Assembly: GCF_000935025.1 (NCBI RefSeq)
Contig: NZ_CP010836.1
Span: 4,402,001-4,466,000, forward strand
Reading direction: 5' to 3'
Source of the DNA: Sphingomonas hengshuiensis
GTDB lineage: Bacteria; Pseudomonadota; Alphaproteobacteria; Sphingomonadales; Sphingomonadaceae
DNA: 64,000 nt
Part shown: piece by piece, positions 52,839-62,158 of the stretch
Position numbering within the stretch: position 1 is the first letter of the stretch
Layout: every line of letters starts with the position of its first letter
Notes under the pieces: model-generated
The model's input: the letters and a program-made list of their open reading frames with translations, nothing else
Told to the model about the DNA's origin: nothing
Database searches by the model: none
Position numbers and translations under genes: made by a program

Positions 52839-53810
52839 TTACTCGGCCTTCATCGGCCGGCTGAGCAACGCCTCCACCACGTCGCGGACATCGGCGCCCT
52901 CGAGCAGCGCGCACACCGCCGCGGTCACCGGCATGTCGACGCCCGCATCGGCCGCCGCCTCGCGCAGCACCGGGGCGGTGAACGCGCCCTCCGCCACCGT
53001 CCGGCGATCGCCCAGCAATTCCGCGGCGGGACGGCCCTGGCCCAGCCCGACTCCGAGCGAGAAGTTGCGCGAATTGGTCGACGAACAGGTCAGCACCAGG
53101 TCGCCCAGCCCCGACAGCCCGGTCAGCGTCTCCGCCTGCCCGCCGCGCGCGAGGCCGAAGCGCGTCATCTCGGCAAAGCCGCGCGCGATCAGCGCGGCGC
53201 GGGCGTTGAGCCCCAGCCCCGCGCCTTCGACCACGCCGCACGCGATCGCCAGCACGTTCTTCACTGCGCCGCCAATCTCCGCGCCGGTCACGTCGCCCGA
53301 GGCATAGAGGCGAAACGCCGGCCCCGCGAGCCGCTCGGCCAGCCGGGTGCGCAGGTCTTCGTCCTCGCACGCGAGCGTGACCGCAGTGGGTTTGCCCGCA
53401 GCGACTTCGTGCGCGAAGGTCGGGCCCGACAGCACGGCGATCGGCGCGCGCGGCGCGACCTGGTGCGCGACTTCGCCGACGAGCAGCTTGGTCCCCGCCT
53501 CGATCCCCTTGGCGCAGAGCACCAGCGGGGTGGCGCCGACTGCGGTTTCGGCGAGGACGGCGCGGACATGCTGGGCGGGTGCCACCACCAACAGCGCGTC
53601 GCAGCCCGAAAGCGCACCCAGGCTGCCCGTCGCGCGGATCGACGGCGACAGCGCGACGCCGGGGAGGAAGGCGGCGTTTTGGTTCGCGCCGTTGATGCTC
53701 GCGACCACGTCGGGCTCGCGCGCCCAGAGCAGCACGGGGGCGCCGCCGCGCGCCGCGACCTGCGCCAATGCCGTGCCCCAGGCTCCGCCGCCGATGACGC
53801 CGATCTTCAT
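52839..53810 (-). CDS. gpsA: Glycerol-3-phosphate dehydrogenase [NAD(P)+]
   Basis: It makes sn-glycerol 3-phosphate for phospholipid synthesis. The 323 residues start with the Rossmann motif [14 protein letters not shown], then [32 protein letters not shown] and the catalytic-domain segments [21 protein letters not shown] and [21 protein letters not shown] at 53810 overlaps the tsaD stop (ATGA). A strong terminator follows the stop. The tsaD-gpsA pair is common in Gram-negative bacteria. Confidence 0.96.
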   Translation of the reverse strand: MKIGVIGGGAWGTALAQVAARGGAPVLLWAREPDVVASINGANQNAAFLPGVALSPSIRATGSLGALSGCDALLVVAPAQHVRAVLAETAVGATPLVLCAKGIEAGTKLLVGEVAHQVAPRAPIAVLSGPTFAHEVAAGKPTAVTLACEDEDLRTRLAERLAGPAFRLYASGDVTGAEIGGAVKNVLAIACGVVEGAGLGLNARAALIARGFAEMTRFGLARGGQAETLTGLSGLGDLVLTCSSTNSRNFSLGVGLGQGRPAAELLGDRRTVAEGAFTAPVLREAAADAGVDMPVTAAVCALLEGADVRDVVEALLSRPMKAE

Positions 53811-54832
53811 GCCTTCACTCCTGCGCCGCGCACCTTTTCGGCATCCGGGTCAAGCGGCCAGCGGGGGCGCGCGGGAAAATCGAGCGGGTCGGTGAGCCCG
53901 GCGGCGAAGCGTTCGGCGCCGGCCCAGGCGATCATCGCGGCATTGTCGGTGCAGAGCCAGAGCGGCGGCGCGACGAAGCGCAGGCCGTGTTCGGTCGCGA
54001 GCGATTCGAGCGCGGTGCGGACAGCGCTGTTCGCGGCGACGCCGCCCGCCACCACCAGTGCGGTGGGACGGACCCCCTGCAATGCCAGCCGAGTGCGGTC
54101 GACGAGGCAGTCGACCACGGCCTGCTGGAACGACGCCGCCAGATCCTCGGCGCTGTGCTGGCCGACGGCGCGGGCGACGGCGCTCTTGAGGCCTGCGAAC
54201 GAGAAATGCGGTTCGCCCGATCCGACCAGCGGGCGCGGCAACGGCACTGCGCGGGGATTGCCGCGCCTGGCCGCTTCCTCGACAGCGGGGCCGCCGGGAA
54301 AGCCCAGTCCGAGCAGCTTGGCGGTCTTGTCAAACGCTTCGCCCGCCGCATCGTCGATCGTCGTCGCGAGCCGGCGATAGGCGCCGACGCCCTCGACCAG
54401 CAGCAGCTGGCAATGCCCGCCCGAGACGAGCAGCAGCAGATAGGGGAATTCGAGGCTGCGGTCGCCCAGCCGGGGCGACAGGCCATGCCCCTCGAGATGG
54501 TTGACCGCGATCAGCGGCTTGCCCGCCGCCAGCGCCAGCGCCTTGCCGGTGACGAGCCCGACCATCACGCCGCCGATCAGCCCCGGCCCCGCCGTGGCCG
54601 CGATCGCGTCGACATCGTCGAGCGTCACCCCCGCTTCGGCCAAGGCCGCCTCGATCAGCGGGCCCAGCGCCTCGACATGCGCGCGCGCGGCGATTTCGGG
54701 GACGACGCCGCCATAGGGGCGGTGCGCGTCCTCCTGCCGCGCGAGCTGGTGCGCGCGGATCGTGCCGTCGCTTTCGACCAGCGCCGCCGCGGTTTCGTCG
54801 CAGCTCGATTCGATGCCGAGGATCAATGCCAT
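53807..54832 (-). CDS. tsaD: tRNA N6-adenosine threonylcarbamoyltransferase TsaD
   Basis: It transfers threonylcarbamoyl to A37 of ANN-decoding tRNAs. The 341 residues contain [16 protein letters not shown], the metal-binding [29 protein letters not shown] and [23 protein letters not shown] at 54832 matches the family start; ATG at 54841 would add three residues and no clear ribosome binding site supports either. It is divergent from hemC across a repeat-bearing gap of about 280 bases. Confidence 0.95.
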   Translation of the reverse strand: MALILGIESSCDETAAALVESDGTIRAHQLARQEDAHRPYGGVVPEIAARAHVEALGPLIEAALAEAGVTLDDVDAIAATAGPGLIGGVMVGLVTGKALALAAGKPLIAVNHLEGHGLSPRLGDRSLEFPYLLLLVSGGHCQLLLVEGVGAYRRLATTIDDAAGEAFDKTAKLLGLGFPGGPAVEEAARRGNPRAVPLPRPLVGSGEPHFSFAGLKSAVARAVGQHSAEDLAASFQQAVVDCLVDRTRLALQGVRPTALVVAGGVAANSAVRTALESLATEHGLRFVAPPLWLCTDNAAMIAWAGAERFAAGLTDPLDFPARPRWPLDPDAEKVRGAGVKA

Positions 54833-54958
54833 GCTTCCCATCTAGGCGCGCTGGCGGCTGGGTCCAGTGGTGGGGCGATTTTGGGGGGTGGTCGGGAGCA
54901 AGAAGAAGGGAGGGGTTCGCGCAGAGGCGCTGAGGCGCAGAGGAGGAAGAAGGGGTTT

Positions 54959-55053
54959 CACGCGAAGGCGCGAAGCCGCGAAGATTTTGGGGTGGCTTTT
55001 GGCCCGGACGCGCGCTCCAAGCCGGTTTTTGCTGCGCTTCGCGCCTTCGCGTG
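54959..55053. repeat. Inverted repeat element between tsaD and hemC
   Basis: A 17-base arm at 54959-54975 is repeated in inverse at 55037-55053 (CTTCGCGCCTTCGCGTG), with 61 bases between. Just before it, 54920-54943 is a related imperfect tandem (GCGCAGAGGCGCTGAGGCGC). The gap 54833-55113 holds only this and the promoters for the two divergent genes. Confidence 0.7.
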
Positions 55054-55113
55054 CGCCGCGGGAGTCGGCACCCGGCCATTGCCGTTTGGCGCGGGCGATC
55101 CTAGCACTGCGCT

Positions 55114-56028
55114 ATGACTGGATTCCGGATCGGCACGCGCGGCTCGCCGCTGGCTCTTACCCAGGCGCATATGGTGCGCGACGCGCTCATCGCCACGCAC
55201 GGCCTGGCGCCCGACAGCGTCGCAATCCAGGTGATCCGCACCACCGGCGACAAGGTCCAGGACCGCGCGCTCGCCGAGATTGGCGGCAAGGCATTGTGGA
55301 CCAAGGAACTCGATCGCGCGCTGCTCGACGGCGAGATCGACTGCGCGGTGCATTCGATGAAGGATGTCGAGACGGTGCGCCCCGAGGCGATCCGGATCGT
55401 CGCGATGCTGCCGCGCGCCGATATTCGCGACCGGATCGTGGGCGCCGACTCGATCGAGGCGTTGCGCCAGGGGGCGGTGATCGGGACCAGCTCGCCGCGC
55501 CGCGCCGCGCAATTGCAGCGGCTGCGCCCCGACCTTCGGATCATCCTGTTCCGCGGCAATGTCGATACGCGGCTCGCCAAGCTGGCGGCGGGCGAGGCCG
55601 ATGCGACCTTGCTCGCCGCCGCCGGGCTGGAGCGGCTGGGGCGGCACGATGTCGGCGCGGCGATTCCGGTCGACACGATGCTCCCCGCCCCCGCGCAGGG
55701 CGCAGTGGGGATCGAGTGCCGTGCCGACGGCAGCCATGCCCAAACGCTGCTGACGGCGATCGACGACCCCATCACGCATCGCTGTGTGCTGGCCGAGCGC
55801 GGACTGCTCGCGGCGCTCAAGGCCGATTGCCATTCGCCGGTGGCGGCGCTGGCGGTGATCGAAGGGGCGATCCTGACGATCCGCGCCGAATTGCTGTGCG
55901 AGGACGGCAGCGAACATGTCGCGGGGCAGATCGAGGGCGCGCCGCTCGACGCGGGCGTCCCCGCCGCACTCGCCGCCGATTTGCTCGCGCGCGCGCCCGA
56001 AGCAGTGCGGCGGCTGTTCGACGGGTGA
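55114..56028 (+). CDS. hemC: Hydroxymethylbilane synthase (porphobilinogen deaminase)
   Basis: It links four porphobilinogens into hydroxymethylbilane. The 304 residues start FRIGTRGSPLALTQAHM and contain DKVQDRALAEIGGKALWTKEL, DCAVHSMKDVETVRPEA, GTSSPRRAAQLQRLRPDL and the dipyrromethane-binding Cys239 in KADCHSPVAALAVIEG. ATG at 55114. It is followed by hemD with a four-base overlap (GTGA), and the product feeds HemD directly. Confidence 0.96.
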   Translation: MTGFRIGTRGSPLALTQAHMVRDALIATHGLAPDSVAIQVIRTTGDKVQDRALAEIGGKALWTKELDRALLDGEIDCAVHSMKDVETVRPEAIRIVAMLPRADIRDRIVGADSIEALRQGAVIGTSSPRRAAQLQRLRPDLRIILFRGNVDTRLAKLAAGEADATLLAAAGLERLGRHDVGAAIPVDTMLPAPAQGAVGIECRADGSHAQTLLTAIDDPITHRCVLAERGLLAALKADCHSPVAALAVIEGAILTIRAELLCEDGSEHVAGQIEGAPLDAGVPAALAADLLARAPEAVRRLFDG

Positions 56029-56699
56029 GCCGCACGATCGCCGTGCTGCGGCCCGAGCCGGGCAATGCCGCGACGGCGGCGGCGATCGAGGCGCGGGGCG
56101 CGCGCGCGCTGCGGCTGCCGCTGTTCGCGGTGCAGGCGGTGGCGTGGGATGCGCCCCGCGCCGGGGATTTCGACGCGCTGATCCTGACCAGCGCCAATGC
56201 GGTGCGCCATGCCGGGCCGGGGCTGGCGGGGCTGGCCGCGCTGCCGGTGCATGCCGTGGGGGCCGCGACGGCGCGGGCCGCGCGCGATGCCGGGCTAACG
56301 GTCGTCGCGACCGGCGAGGCCGGGGCGGAGGCGCTGCTGGAACAGGCTGAAGCGGCGGGTGTCCGCCGGGCACTGCATCTGGCGGGGCGCGAGCGCAGCG
56401 TGGCCGTGGGGGGAATCGTGGCGGCGATGCGGACCGTCTATGCCAGCGACGCGATTCCGATCGACGCCGCCGGGGCGTGGGCGCTTGCCGGCACGGTGGC
56501 GCTGGTCCAGTCGGCGCGGGCGGGCGCGCGGCTGGGCGAATGGGTCGATGCCGGGGGAGTCGCGCGCGGCGACATCGCGATCGTCGCGGTCGGCGCGCGC
56601 GCTGCCGAGGCGGCGGGCGCGGGATGGGCGCGCGTCGCGATCGCCGCCAGCCCGGCGCTGCCCGACCTGATCGACGCCGCAATTGCGCTGGCCGATTGA
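56025..56699 (+). CDS. hemD: Uroporphyrinogen-III synthase
   Basis: It closes and inverts ring D of hydroxymethylbilane. HemD is poorly conserved, and identity rests on position and pattern: 224 residues, an N-terminal IAVLRPEPGNAATAAAIEARG, FDALILTSANAVRHAG, and VHAVGAATARAARDAG in the first domain, with the second domain (VYASDAIPIDAAG, AIVAVGARAAEAAG) repeating the fold. GTG at 56025 overlaps the hemC stop. Its product is the substrate of hemE 55 kb away. Confidence 0.88.
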   Translation: MSRTIAVLRPEPGNAATAAAIEARGARALRLPLFAVQAVAWDAPRAGDFDALILTSANAVRHAGPGLAGLAALPVHAVGAATARAARDAGLTVVATGEAGAEALLEQAEAAGVRRALHLAGRERSVAVGGIVAAMRTVYASDAIPIDAAGAWALAGTVALVQSARAGARLGEWVDAGGVARGDIAIVAVGARAAEAAGAGWARVAIAASPALPDLIDAAIALAD

Positions 56700-56730
56700 C
56701 CGCAGCGGCGCGCACGCGAATAAGGGGGCG

Positions 56731-57606
56731 ATGAGCGACGAGACCTTCTCGCCCGAACCACCGGCTGCGCCGATCCGTTCGCGCACGCCGATGATCGTCG
56801 GCGGCATCGCCTTTCTGGGCGGGATCGCCGTGACCGCCGGGGCAATCCAGCTGGGCGCACGGCTTCCCTATGGCGCGGCGCCGACGCCGGCGCCGGTCGT
56901 GGTGACGCCGCAAACCCTGCCCGCCGCGCAACAGGCCGCGCTGGGCGGCGCCGATCTGGCAACGTTGAATGCCCGCGAGGCCGAGCTCGCCGCCAAGCTC
57001 GACCAGCTCTCGCTGCGCGTCCGCGACGTCGATGGCAGCGCGCGCGTCGCGTCGAGCTATGCCACGCGCGCCGAGCGGATGATGATCGCGTTTGCGGCGC
57101 GCCGGGCGATCGAGCGCGGCCAGCCGCTGGGGCCACTGGCGGCGCAACTGCGCGAGCGATTCGGCGAACGCCATGCCGAGGCCGTCGACACGCTGGTCCG
57201 CACCGCCGCCGAGCCGGTGACGATCGAGGATCTGCGCGTGGCGCTCGACACGATCGGGCCGCGGCTGCTGAGCGCCGCCGACGACAGCCTGTGGAACCAT
57301 GCCCGGCGGATGCTGGGCGACCTGGTGGTGCTCCGCCAGGCCGATTCGCCGAGCCCGCGCCCCGCCGACCGCCTGCGCCGCGCGCGCCGATCGCTCGAGG
57401 CCGGGCAAGTCGAGGCGGCGCTGGCGGAAGTCGCGCACCTGCCCGGAGTCGACGCCGGCGGGAGCTGGGTCGCAGCCGCCCGGCGCTATGTCGCCGCGCG
57501 CCAGGCACTCGCCGAAGTCGAGCAGGCGGCGATCGAATCGCCCGCAGTCGCGGCGACGCCCGCGGGGCCCGCCGCGGCAGCGCCGGCGGACAGCACGGGC
57601 GCGTGA
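56731..57606 (+). CDS. Mitofilin/Mic60-like membrane protein
   Basis: Alphaproteobacterial Mic60 homologs shape intracytoplasmic or periplasmic membranes and are usually encoded next to hemD, as here. The 291 residues have an acidic N-terminus, one membrane helix (MIVGGIAFLGGIAVTAGAI at about 21-39), a Pro-rich linker, a short coiled-coil-like stretch (ADLATLNAREAELAAKLDQL) and a helical C-terminal region with a mitofilin-like LRRARRSLEAGQVEAALAEV. ATG at 56731 has AAGGGGGCG upstream. The call rests on order and architecture more than on residue identity. Confidence 0.72.
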   Translation: MSDETFSPEPPAAPIRSRTPMIVGGIAFLGGIAVTAGAIQLGARLPYGAAPTPAPVVVTPQTLPAAQQAALGGADLATLNAREAELAAKLDQLSLRVRDVDGSARVASSYATRAERMMIAFAARRAIERGQPLGPLAAQLRERFGERHAEAVDTLVRTAAEPVTIEDLRVALDTIGPRLLSAADDSLWNHARRMLGDLVVLRQADSPSPRPADRLRRARRSLEAGQVEAALAEVAHLPGVDAGGSWVAAARRYVAARQALAEVEQAAIESPAVAATPAGPAAAAPADSTGA

Positions 57607-57639
57607 CGTGACGGCCGTCGCCCGCATCAGGGCGCTCTG

Positions 57640-58155
57640 ATGGCACCCGATCGGCAGCCGGTGCTGGAGGGCGATCGCACGATTCTGCGCCCGATGACCG
57701 AGGACGACCGCGAATCGCTGTTCGCCGTGGCCAGCGACAGGCTGATCTGGGAAGTTCATCCCGCGCATGACCGCTGGCAACGCCCGGTGTTCGACGCCTT
57801 TTTCGATGCAGGGCTGGCGAGCGGCGGGGCGCTGACGATCCTCGACCGCGCGAGCGGCGCGGTGATCGGGTCGTCGCGTTACGATTGCTGGGAGCCCGAG
57901 GCCGACGAGATCGAGATCGGCTGGACCTATATCGCCCGCGCCTATTGGGGCGGCGCGTATAATCGCGAGATCAAGGCGCTGATGCTCGCGCATATCCACC
58001 GCTTCGTCGGGACTGCGACCTTCATGGTCGGCGCGGACAATATCCGCTCGCGCCGGGCGATGGAGAAGATCGGCGGCGTGCTCCGCCCCGACGTGCATGT
58101 CCGCGTGATGGCGGGCGTCGAGCGGCCGCATGTCGTGTACGAAATCCGCCGGTGA
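57640..58155 (+). CDS. GNAT family N-acetyltransferase (RimJ/RimL-like)
   Basis: An acetyltransferase of the RimJ/RimL type. The 171 residues contain LEGDRTILRPMTEDDRESLFAV, VIGSSRYDCWEPEADEIEIGW, YWGGAYNREIKALML (acetyl-CoA loop) and RSRRAMEKIGGVLR, a clear family pattern. The substrate is unknown. ATG at 57640; its stop overlaps the CoA-transferase GTG by four bases, so the two are cotranslated. Confidence 0.87.
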   Translation: MAPDRQPVLEGDRTILRPMTEDDRESLFAVASDRLIWEVHPAHDRWQRPVFDAFFDAGLASGGALTILDRASGAVIGSSRYDCWEPEADEIEIGWTYIARAYWGGAYNREIKALMLAHIHRFVGTATFMVGADNIRSRRAMEKIGGVLRPDVHVRVMAGVERPHVVYEIRR

Positions 58156-59261
58156 AGCCGCTCGCCGGGCTCCGGGTCGTCGAACTCGCGCGCATCCTGG
58201 CGGGGCCGTGGTGCGGGCAGCTGCTCGCCGATCTGGGCGCCGAGGTGGTCAAGATCGAGCGCCCCGGCGAGGGCGACGATACCCGCCATTGGGGGCCGCC
58301 CTTCCTGCAGGACGCGGAGGGCGCGAATCGCGACGCCGCCTATTTCCACGCCTGCAACCGCGGCAAGACCGGGCGCGCGATCGACATCGCGACTCCAGAG
58401 GGCCAGGCCGAGGTCCGCGCGCTGATCGCCGATGCCGATGTCGTGGTGGAGAATTACAAGGTCGGCGGGCTGGTCAAATACGGGCTCGATCCGGCGACGT
58501 TGCGCGCGGCGCACCCGCGGCTGATCGTCTGCTCGATCACCGGCTTCGGCCAGACCGGCCCCTATGCGAGCCGCGCCGGATATGACTTCATCATCCAGGG
58601 CATGGGCGGCGCGATGAGCCTGACCGGCGAGCCCGATGGACCCCCGCAGAAATCGGGCGTCGCCTATGCAGATATCTTTACCGGGGTCTATTCGGCGGTC
58701 GCCATCCTCGCGGCATTGCGGCGGCGCGACCAGGAGGGCGTGGGCGCGCATATCGACATGGCGCTGCTCGACACGCAGGTTTCGGTGCTCGCGAACCAGG
58801 CGCTCAACTGGATGGCGAGCGGGCGCGTGCCGCACCGGATGGGCAATGGCCACGCCAATCTGGTGCCCTACCAGGCCTTTGCGACGCGCGACGGCGAGCT
58901 GATCGTCGCGGTCGGCAATGACGGGCAATTCCGCAAGCTGTGCGGCGTACTGGGGCTGGCGCTGGCGGACGATGCGCGGTTCGCGACCAATCCGGGGCGC
59001 GTCGGGCATCGCGACGCGCTGATCCCGCTGCTCGCGCGTGCGATCCTCGATCGCGGCAAGGCCGAGCTGTACGAGGCGCTCGAAAAGGCCGGGGTGCCCG
59101 CGGGGCCGATCAACACCGTCGCCGACGTCTTCGCCGACCCCCAGGTGATCGCGCGCGGCATGGCGATCGAGCGCGACGGGCTGCCGGGGCTGGCGAGCCC
59201 GATCGTGATCGACGGCGAGCGGATGGTGGCGGACCGGGCCAGTCCGGGGCGGGCGGGCTAG
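58152..59261 (+). CDS. CaiB/BaiF family CoA transferase (alpha-methylacyl-CoA racemase-like)
   Basis: A family III CoA transferase. The 369 residues start GLRVVELARILAGPWCGQLLADLGAEVVK and contain NRGKTGRAIDI, ENYKVGGLVKYGLD, and the catalytic Asp174 in SGVAYADIFTGVYSA. GTG at 58152 overlaps the acetyltransferase gene. Members transfer CoA between acids (formyl-CoA, carnitine, succinate) or racemise methylacyl-CoA; the substrate is not evident. Its stop overlaps the stop of the convergent hypothetical gene. Confidence 0.9.
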   Translation: MKPLAGLRVVELARILAGPWCGQLLADLGAEVVKIERPGEGDDTRHWGPPFLQDAEGANRDAAYFHACNRGKTGRAIDIATPEGQAEVRALIADADVVVENYKVGGLVKYGLDPATLRAAHPRLIVCSITGFGQTGPYASRAGYDFIIQGMGGAMSLTGEPDGPPQKSGVAYADIFTGVYSAVAILAALRRRDQEGVGAHIDMALLDTQVSVLANQALNWMASGRVPHRMGNGHANLVPYQAFATRDGELIVAVGNDGQFRKLCGVLGLALADDARFATNPGRVGHRDALIPLLARAILDRGKAELYEALEKAGVPAGPINTVADVFADPQVIARGMAIERDGLPGLASPIVIDGERMVADRASPGRAG

Positions 59262-59854
59262 GCCGATCCTGTCAGAGCCTCGACGAGTTGTGGACGCACC
59301 ACCCACTCGAACTGACCGCCATTCTCGTAAGTGGCCAGGAGCCCGGCCATGTCGATTTCCGCACCCCCCTCGATGTCATGAGGGCCCGTTGCAATAGCCA
59401 TCGTCCATATTTCCGTGCCGTCGGGCCGGAGAGGCGGCGTCCACCGCATAGCTTCGGCAATCTTTCGCCCGAGCAGGCCATAATGGAGATTGGCGGAACT
59501 CCAGCTATCCCAACCCGCCGCTTCGGCAAGCTGAGTGGCCGTTAAAGTGTGGCGAGGCGCCGCAATATGCGCATCGAGCATTGCGGTTTCGGCGGCGTTG
59601 ATCTCGATTACGGACAGCGCCTCGCGGTAAGCCTCGACAGAGGGAATATGGGTGGTCGCCCGAACGCGGGCTTCGACCTCCGCCCGCCTGTCCAGCCAGA
59701 TTTTCGCGGCCTCAAGAGCCTCATCGGGCGCAGCCCCGTGATGACGCGGCCCAATCGTGACCCGTCCCCGAAAAATCTGGGCCTGATGCGCGCCGGCAAT
59801 TCGCATTACCCGAATCGCATAAGGACCGTAAAACACGCTGTCCGTTCTCGCCAT
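59258..59854 (-). CDS. Hypothetical protein with HTH-like C-terminal part
   Basis: I do not recognise a named family. The 198 residues start ARTDSVFYGPYAIRVMRIAG, a small strand-rich domain, then a charged helical region (EALEAAKIWLDRRAEVEARV), and then TATQLAEAAGWDSWSSANLHYGLLG, which resembles a winged-helix found in restriction or HNH-associated proteins. Base composition looks lower in G+C than its neighbours. ATG at 59854. Its stop overlaps the CoA-transferase stop by two bases, which suggests insertion into a tight junction. Confidence 0.6.
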   Translation of the reverse strand: MARTDSVFYGPYAIRVMRIAGAHQAQIFRGRVTIGPRHHGAAPDEALEAAKIWLDRRAEVEARVRATTHIPSVEAYREALSVIEINAAETAMLDAHIAAPRHTLTATQLAEAAGWDSWSSANLHYGLLGRKIAEAMRWTPPLRPDGTEIWTMAIATGPHDIEGGAEIDMAGLLATYENGGQFEWVVRPQLVEALTGSA

Positions 59855-59862
59855 ATATCCCC

Positions 59863-60660
59863 CTACCCCAACCGCCGGATCAGCTCCTGCGCCGCGGCGG
59901 GCGCGCGGACCTTGCCGCCGTGGATGAAGAAGACGAAGGTTTCGCGCGGCGTCTTTGGCGGCGCGTCTTCGGTCACATAGGGCAGCCCATCGGGGCGCCC
60001 GCCCTCGGCCCAGAGCCGGGCAGCATCCACCCAGCGCGGCAGTTCGGCTTCGGGATAGCAAAGCGGGTTCTCGTCCTCGCCTGCCTCGAGCCGGGCATAG
60101 ACGAAGTCGCCGGTGATGTCGGCGATCGCGGGATATTGGGGCGAATCGGCATAGACGATCGCGACCCCCGCCGCCCGGCACATCGCGACGAATTCGGGCA
60201 CCGCGAAGCTTTCGTGGCGGACCTGGATCGCATGGCGCAGCGCGACGCCGTCCTGGCTACGCGGCAACAGGTCGAGAAACGCCTGGAAATCGGGCGCGTC
60301 GAACTTCTTGGTCGCCATGAACTGCCAGAAGATCGGCCCCAGCCGGTCGCCGAGCGCCGTCAGTCCCTGCCCCACGAAGCGCTGCACCGATTCGCCCGCC
60401 TCGGCCAGAACCTTGCGGTTGGTGACGAAGCGGCTGCCCTTGACGGTGAAGATGAAACCATCGGGCACCGTCTTTGCCCAGCCTTCGAAGGTCGCGGGCT
60501 TGAAGCTCGAATAATAGGTGCCGTTGACTTCGATCGCGGTCAGCGCGCGCGACGCGAATTCGAGCTCGCGCTTCTGCGTCAGACCTTCGGGGTAAAAGGT
60601 CCCGCGCCAGGGCTCGAACGTCCAGCCGCCGATACCGATGCGAATCATGCCGTGTTTCAT
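59863..60660 (-). CDS. DUF72 domain-containing protein
   Basis: DUF72 proteins are TIM-barrels of unknown activity, some suspected to bind nucleic acids or sugars. The 265 residues contain RIGIGGWTFEPWRGTFYPEGL, AIEVNGTYYSSFKPATFEGWA, FTVKGSRFVTN, GPIFWQF and VYADSPQYP. ATG at 60660 is chosen over ATG at 60648. The upstream region up to 60730 has no further gene. It is 90 bases from the first DUF2147 gene. Confidence 0.88.
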   Translation of the reverse strand: MKHGMIRIGIGGWTFEPWRGTFYPEGLTQKRELEFASRALTAIEVNGTYYSSFKPATFEGWAKTVPDGFIFTVKGSRFVTNRKVLAEAGESVQRFVGQGLTALGDRLGPIFWQFMATKKFDAPDFQAFLDLLPRSQDGVALRHAIQVRHESFAVPEFVAMCRAAGVAIVYADSPQYPAIADITGDFVYARLEAGEDENPLCYPEAELPRWVDAARLWAEGGRPDGLPYVTEDAPPKTPRETFVFFIHGGKVRAPAAAQELIRRLG

Positions 60661-60750
60661 CGGGCCAGCGTAGCGGCGCTTTGCGTCGGGCCAAAGCGCC
60701 GCCGCGCTCAGCGCCGCGAAATGCGCCACGGCGCATCTCCAAACGGTGCC

Positions 60751-61176
60751 CTACTTCACTCGCGACCAGGTCTGCGCCTTGCACACCAGCCCGAACAGCA
60801 CGCAGCCCTTGCCGAGCATCTTGTCGCCGTCCTTGAACTCGATCGTGCCGGCGAAGGTCTTGCGGATGTCGGGGACGAACACCTTGCCCTTCCACGCGCC
60901 GTCGCCCGCGGGCTGGAGGTTGCGGAACAGTCGCGTGCCGACCAGCTGATCGGTCCCGCCGCGCTTGGCATCCGCAATCGCCTTGGGGCTCGCCCAGGTC
61001 ACCGTGCCGCACAGCGCGCCGTCGCAGCGATCGAGCCGGATATGGACGCTGTCGCTGGGATTGCGCCATTCGCTCGCGATCGGCGCGGCGACCGGCTCGC
61101 CCGAAAATGCCTGGCTGCTGAACAGCGGAACCACGAACAGCATTGCGGCGAACACGCTCGAAATCACGGTCTTCAT
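60751..61176 (-). CDS. DUF2147 domain-containing secreted protein, copy A
   Basis: A secreted beta-rich protein with a DUF2147 domain, function unknown. The 141 residues have a signal peptide (TVISSVFAAMLFVVPLFSSQAF), then WRNPSDSVHIRLDRC, CGTVTWASPKA, GTRLFRNLQPAGDGAWKGKVFVPD and LGKGCVLFGLVCKAQTWSR. Four Cys could form two disulphides. ATG at 61176 with GGTAGATGGT upstream. A paralog follows 174 bases away. Confidence 0.82.
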   Translation of the reverse strand: MKTVISSVFAAMLFVVPLFSSQAFSGEPVAAPIASEWRNPSDSVHIRLDRCDGALCGTVTWASPKAIADAKRGGTDQLVGTRLFRNLQPAGDGAWKGKVFVPDIRKTFAGTIEFKDGDKMLGKGCVLFGLVCKAQTWSRVK

Positions 61177-61350
61177 ACCATCTACCCTTTGCCGAATGCC
61201 GCAATCGCGTGCGCGCAGGGCAGGCACGTGGCAGCAATCTGTCCAAATGAGGCCGGGCCCCCTGCCGGGTCTCGGTGTGGATGGGATCTGGAAACCGAGC
61301 GCTTCGGGTACAAGGGTTGCAATTGGAAACGCACCGTCGCGCAAAAGTCG

Positions 61351-61758
61351 CTATTGGCGGATTCGCGTCCAGATCTGTTCCTTGCAGACCGTGCCGAACA
61401 GCGTGCAGCCCTTGCCGAGCAGATGGTCGTCGTCGATCGGAGTCACGGTGCCGCCGAACGTGTGGTTGAGATCGGGGACGAAGACTTCGCCCTTCCACTG
61501 GTTGCGGCCGGTCGCCTTGAAGTTGCGAAAGAGCTGGGTGCCAATGAGCGTCTCGGTGCCGCCGCGCCGCGCGTCGGCCTTTGCCTTGTCATTGGCCCAG
61601 ATCACGGTGGCGCACATCACCCCGGCGCCACAGGGCGCGGCGCGGATATGGACGCTGTTGCTGGGATTGCGCCACACCGACACCGGCGGTGGCGTGCCGC
61701 CGGCCTGCGACAGGAACAGAACCGCACTCGTCAGAAAGGCAACGCAGGCATGCATCAT
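61351..61758 (-). CDS. DUF2147 domain-containing secreted protein, copy B
   Basis: A second DUF2147 protein, tandem paralog of the gene at 60751. The 135 residues have a signal peptide (ACVAFLTSAVLFLSQAGG), then VWRNPSNSVHIRAAPCG, CATVIWANDKAK, GTQLFRNFKATGRNQWKGEVFVPD and LGKGCTLFGTVCKEQIWTR. The four Cys are retained. ATG at 61758 or 61755. The two copies share about half their residues by eye, so the duplication is not recent. Confidence 0.82.
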   Translation of the reverse strand: MMHACVAFLTSAVLFLSQAGGTPPPVSVWRNPSNSVHIRAAPCGAGVMCATVIWANDKAKADARRGGTETLIGTQLFRNFKATGRNQWKGEVFVPDLNHTFGGTVTPIDDDHLLGKGCTLFGTVCKEQIWTRIRQ

Positions 61759-61918
61759 CGCACCATCGCTCCAGACCGGGACTCGGGCTGATATACCGAT
61801 TTGCGAATCGTGCGAAGACCGTAACGAAACGGAGCCGCATCAATGCGACGGTGCAGTAGCAACCTGTACTGTGGGTAGCACCGGCAGGGCGCGCACACGG
61901 CGCCGCCCTGAAAGTCGC

Positions 61919-61993
<75 letters not shown>

Positions 61994-62158
61994 TCTGGCG
62001 TCTTGCCCGGCGGACCGGGCGGGTGAGGCGCGGCCACTAGCACCGGCTTTGGGGGTTCGCAACCCCCCAATGCACGATTGGGAAAAGGCTTGGCGCCAGC
62101 CGCGCCAGCCCCCACATAGCGGCGGACCCCCAGATCGAATCCCCGAAGGAGCCGCACC

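Noticed and set aside
54958..58131. A 1057-codon open frame on the minus strand across hemC, hemD and the following genes
   Set aside because: It is antisense to well-identified genes, is rich in Arg, Ala and Pro, and matches no family. Long antisense frames are common in G+C-rich DNA.
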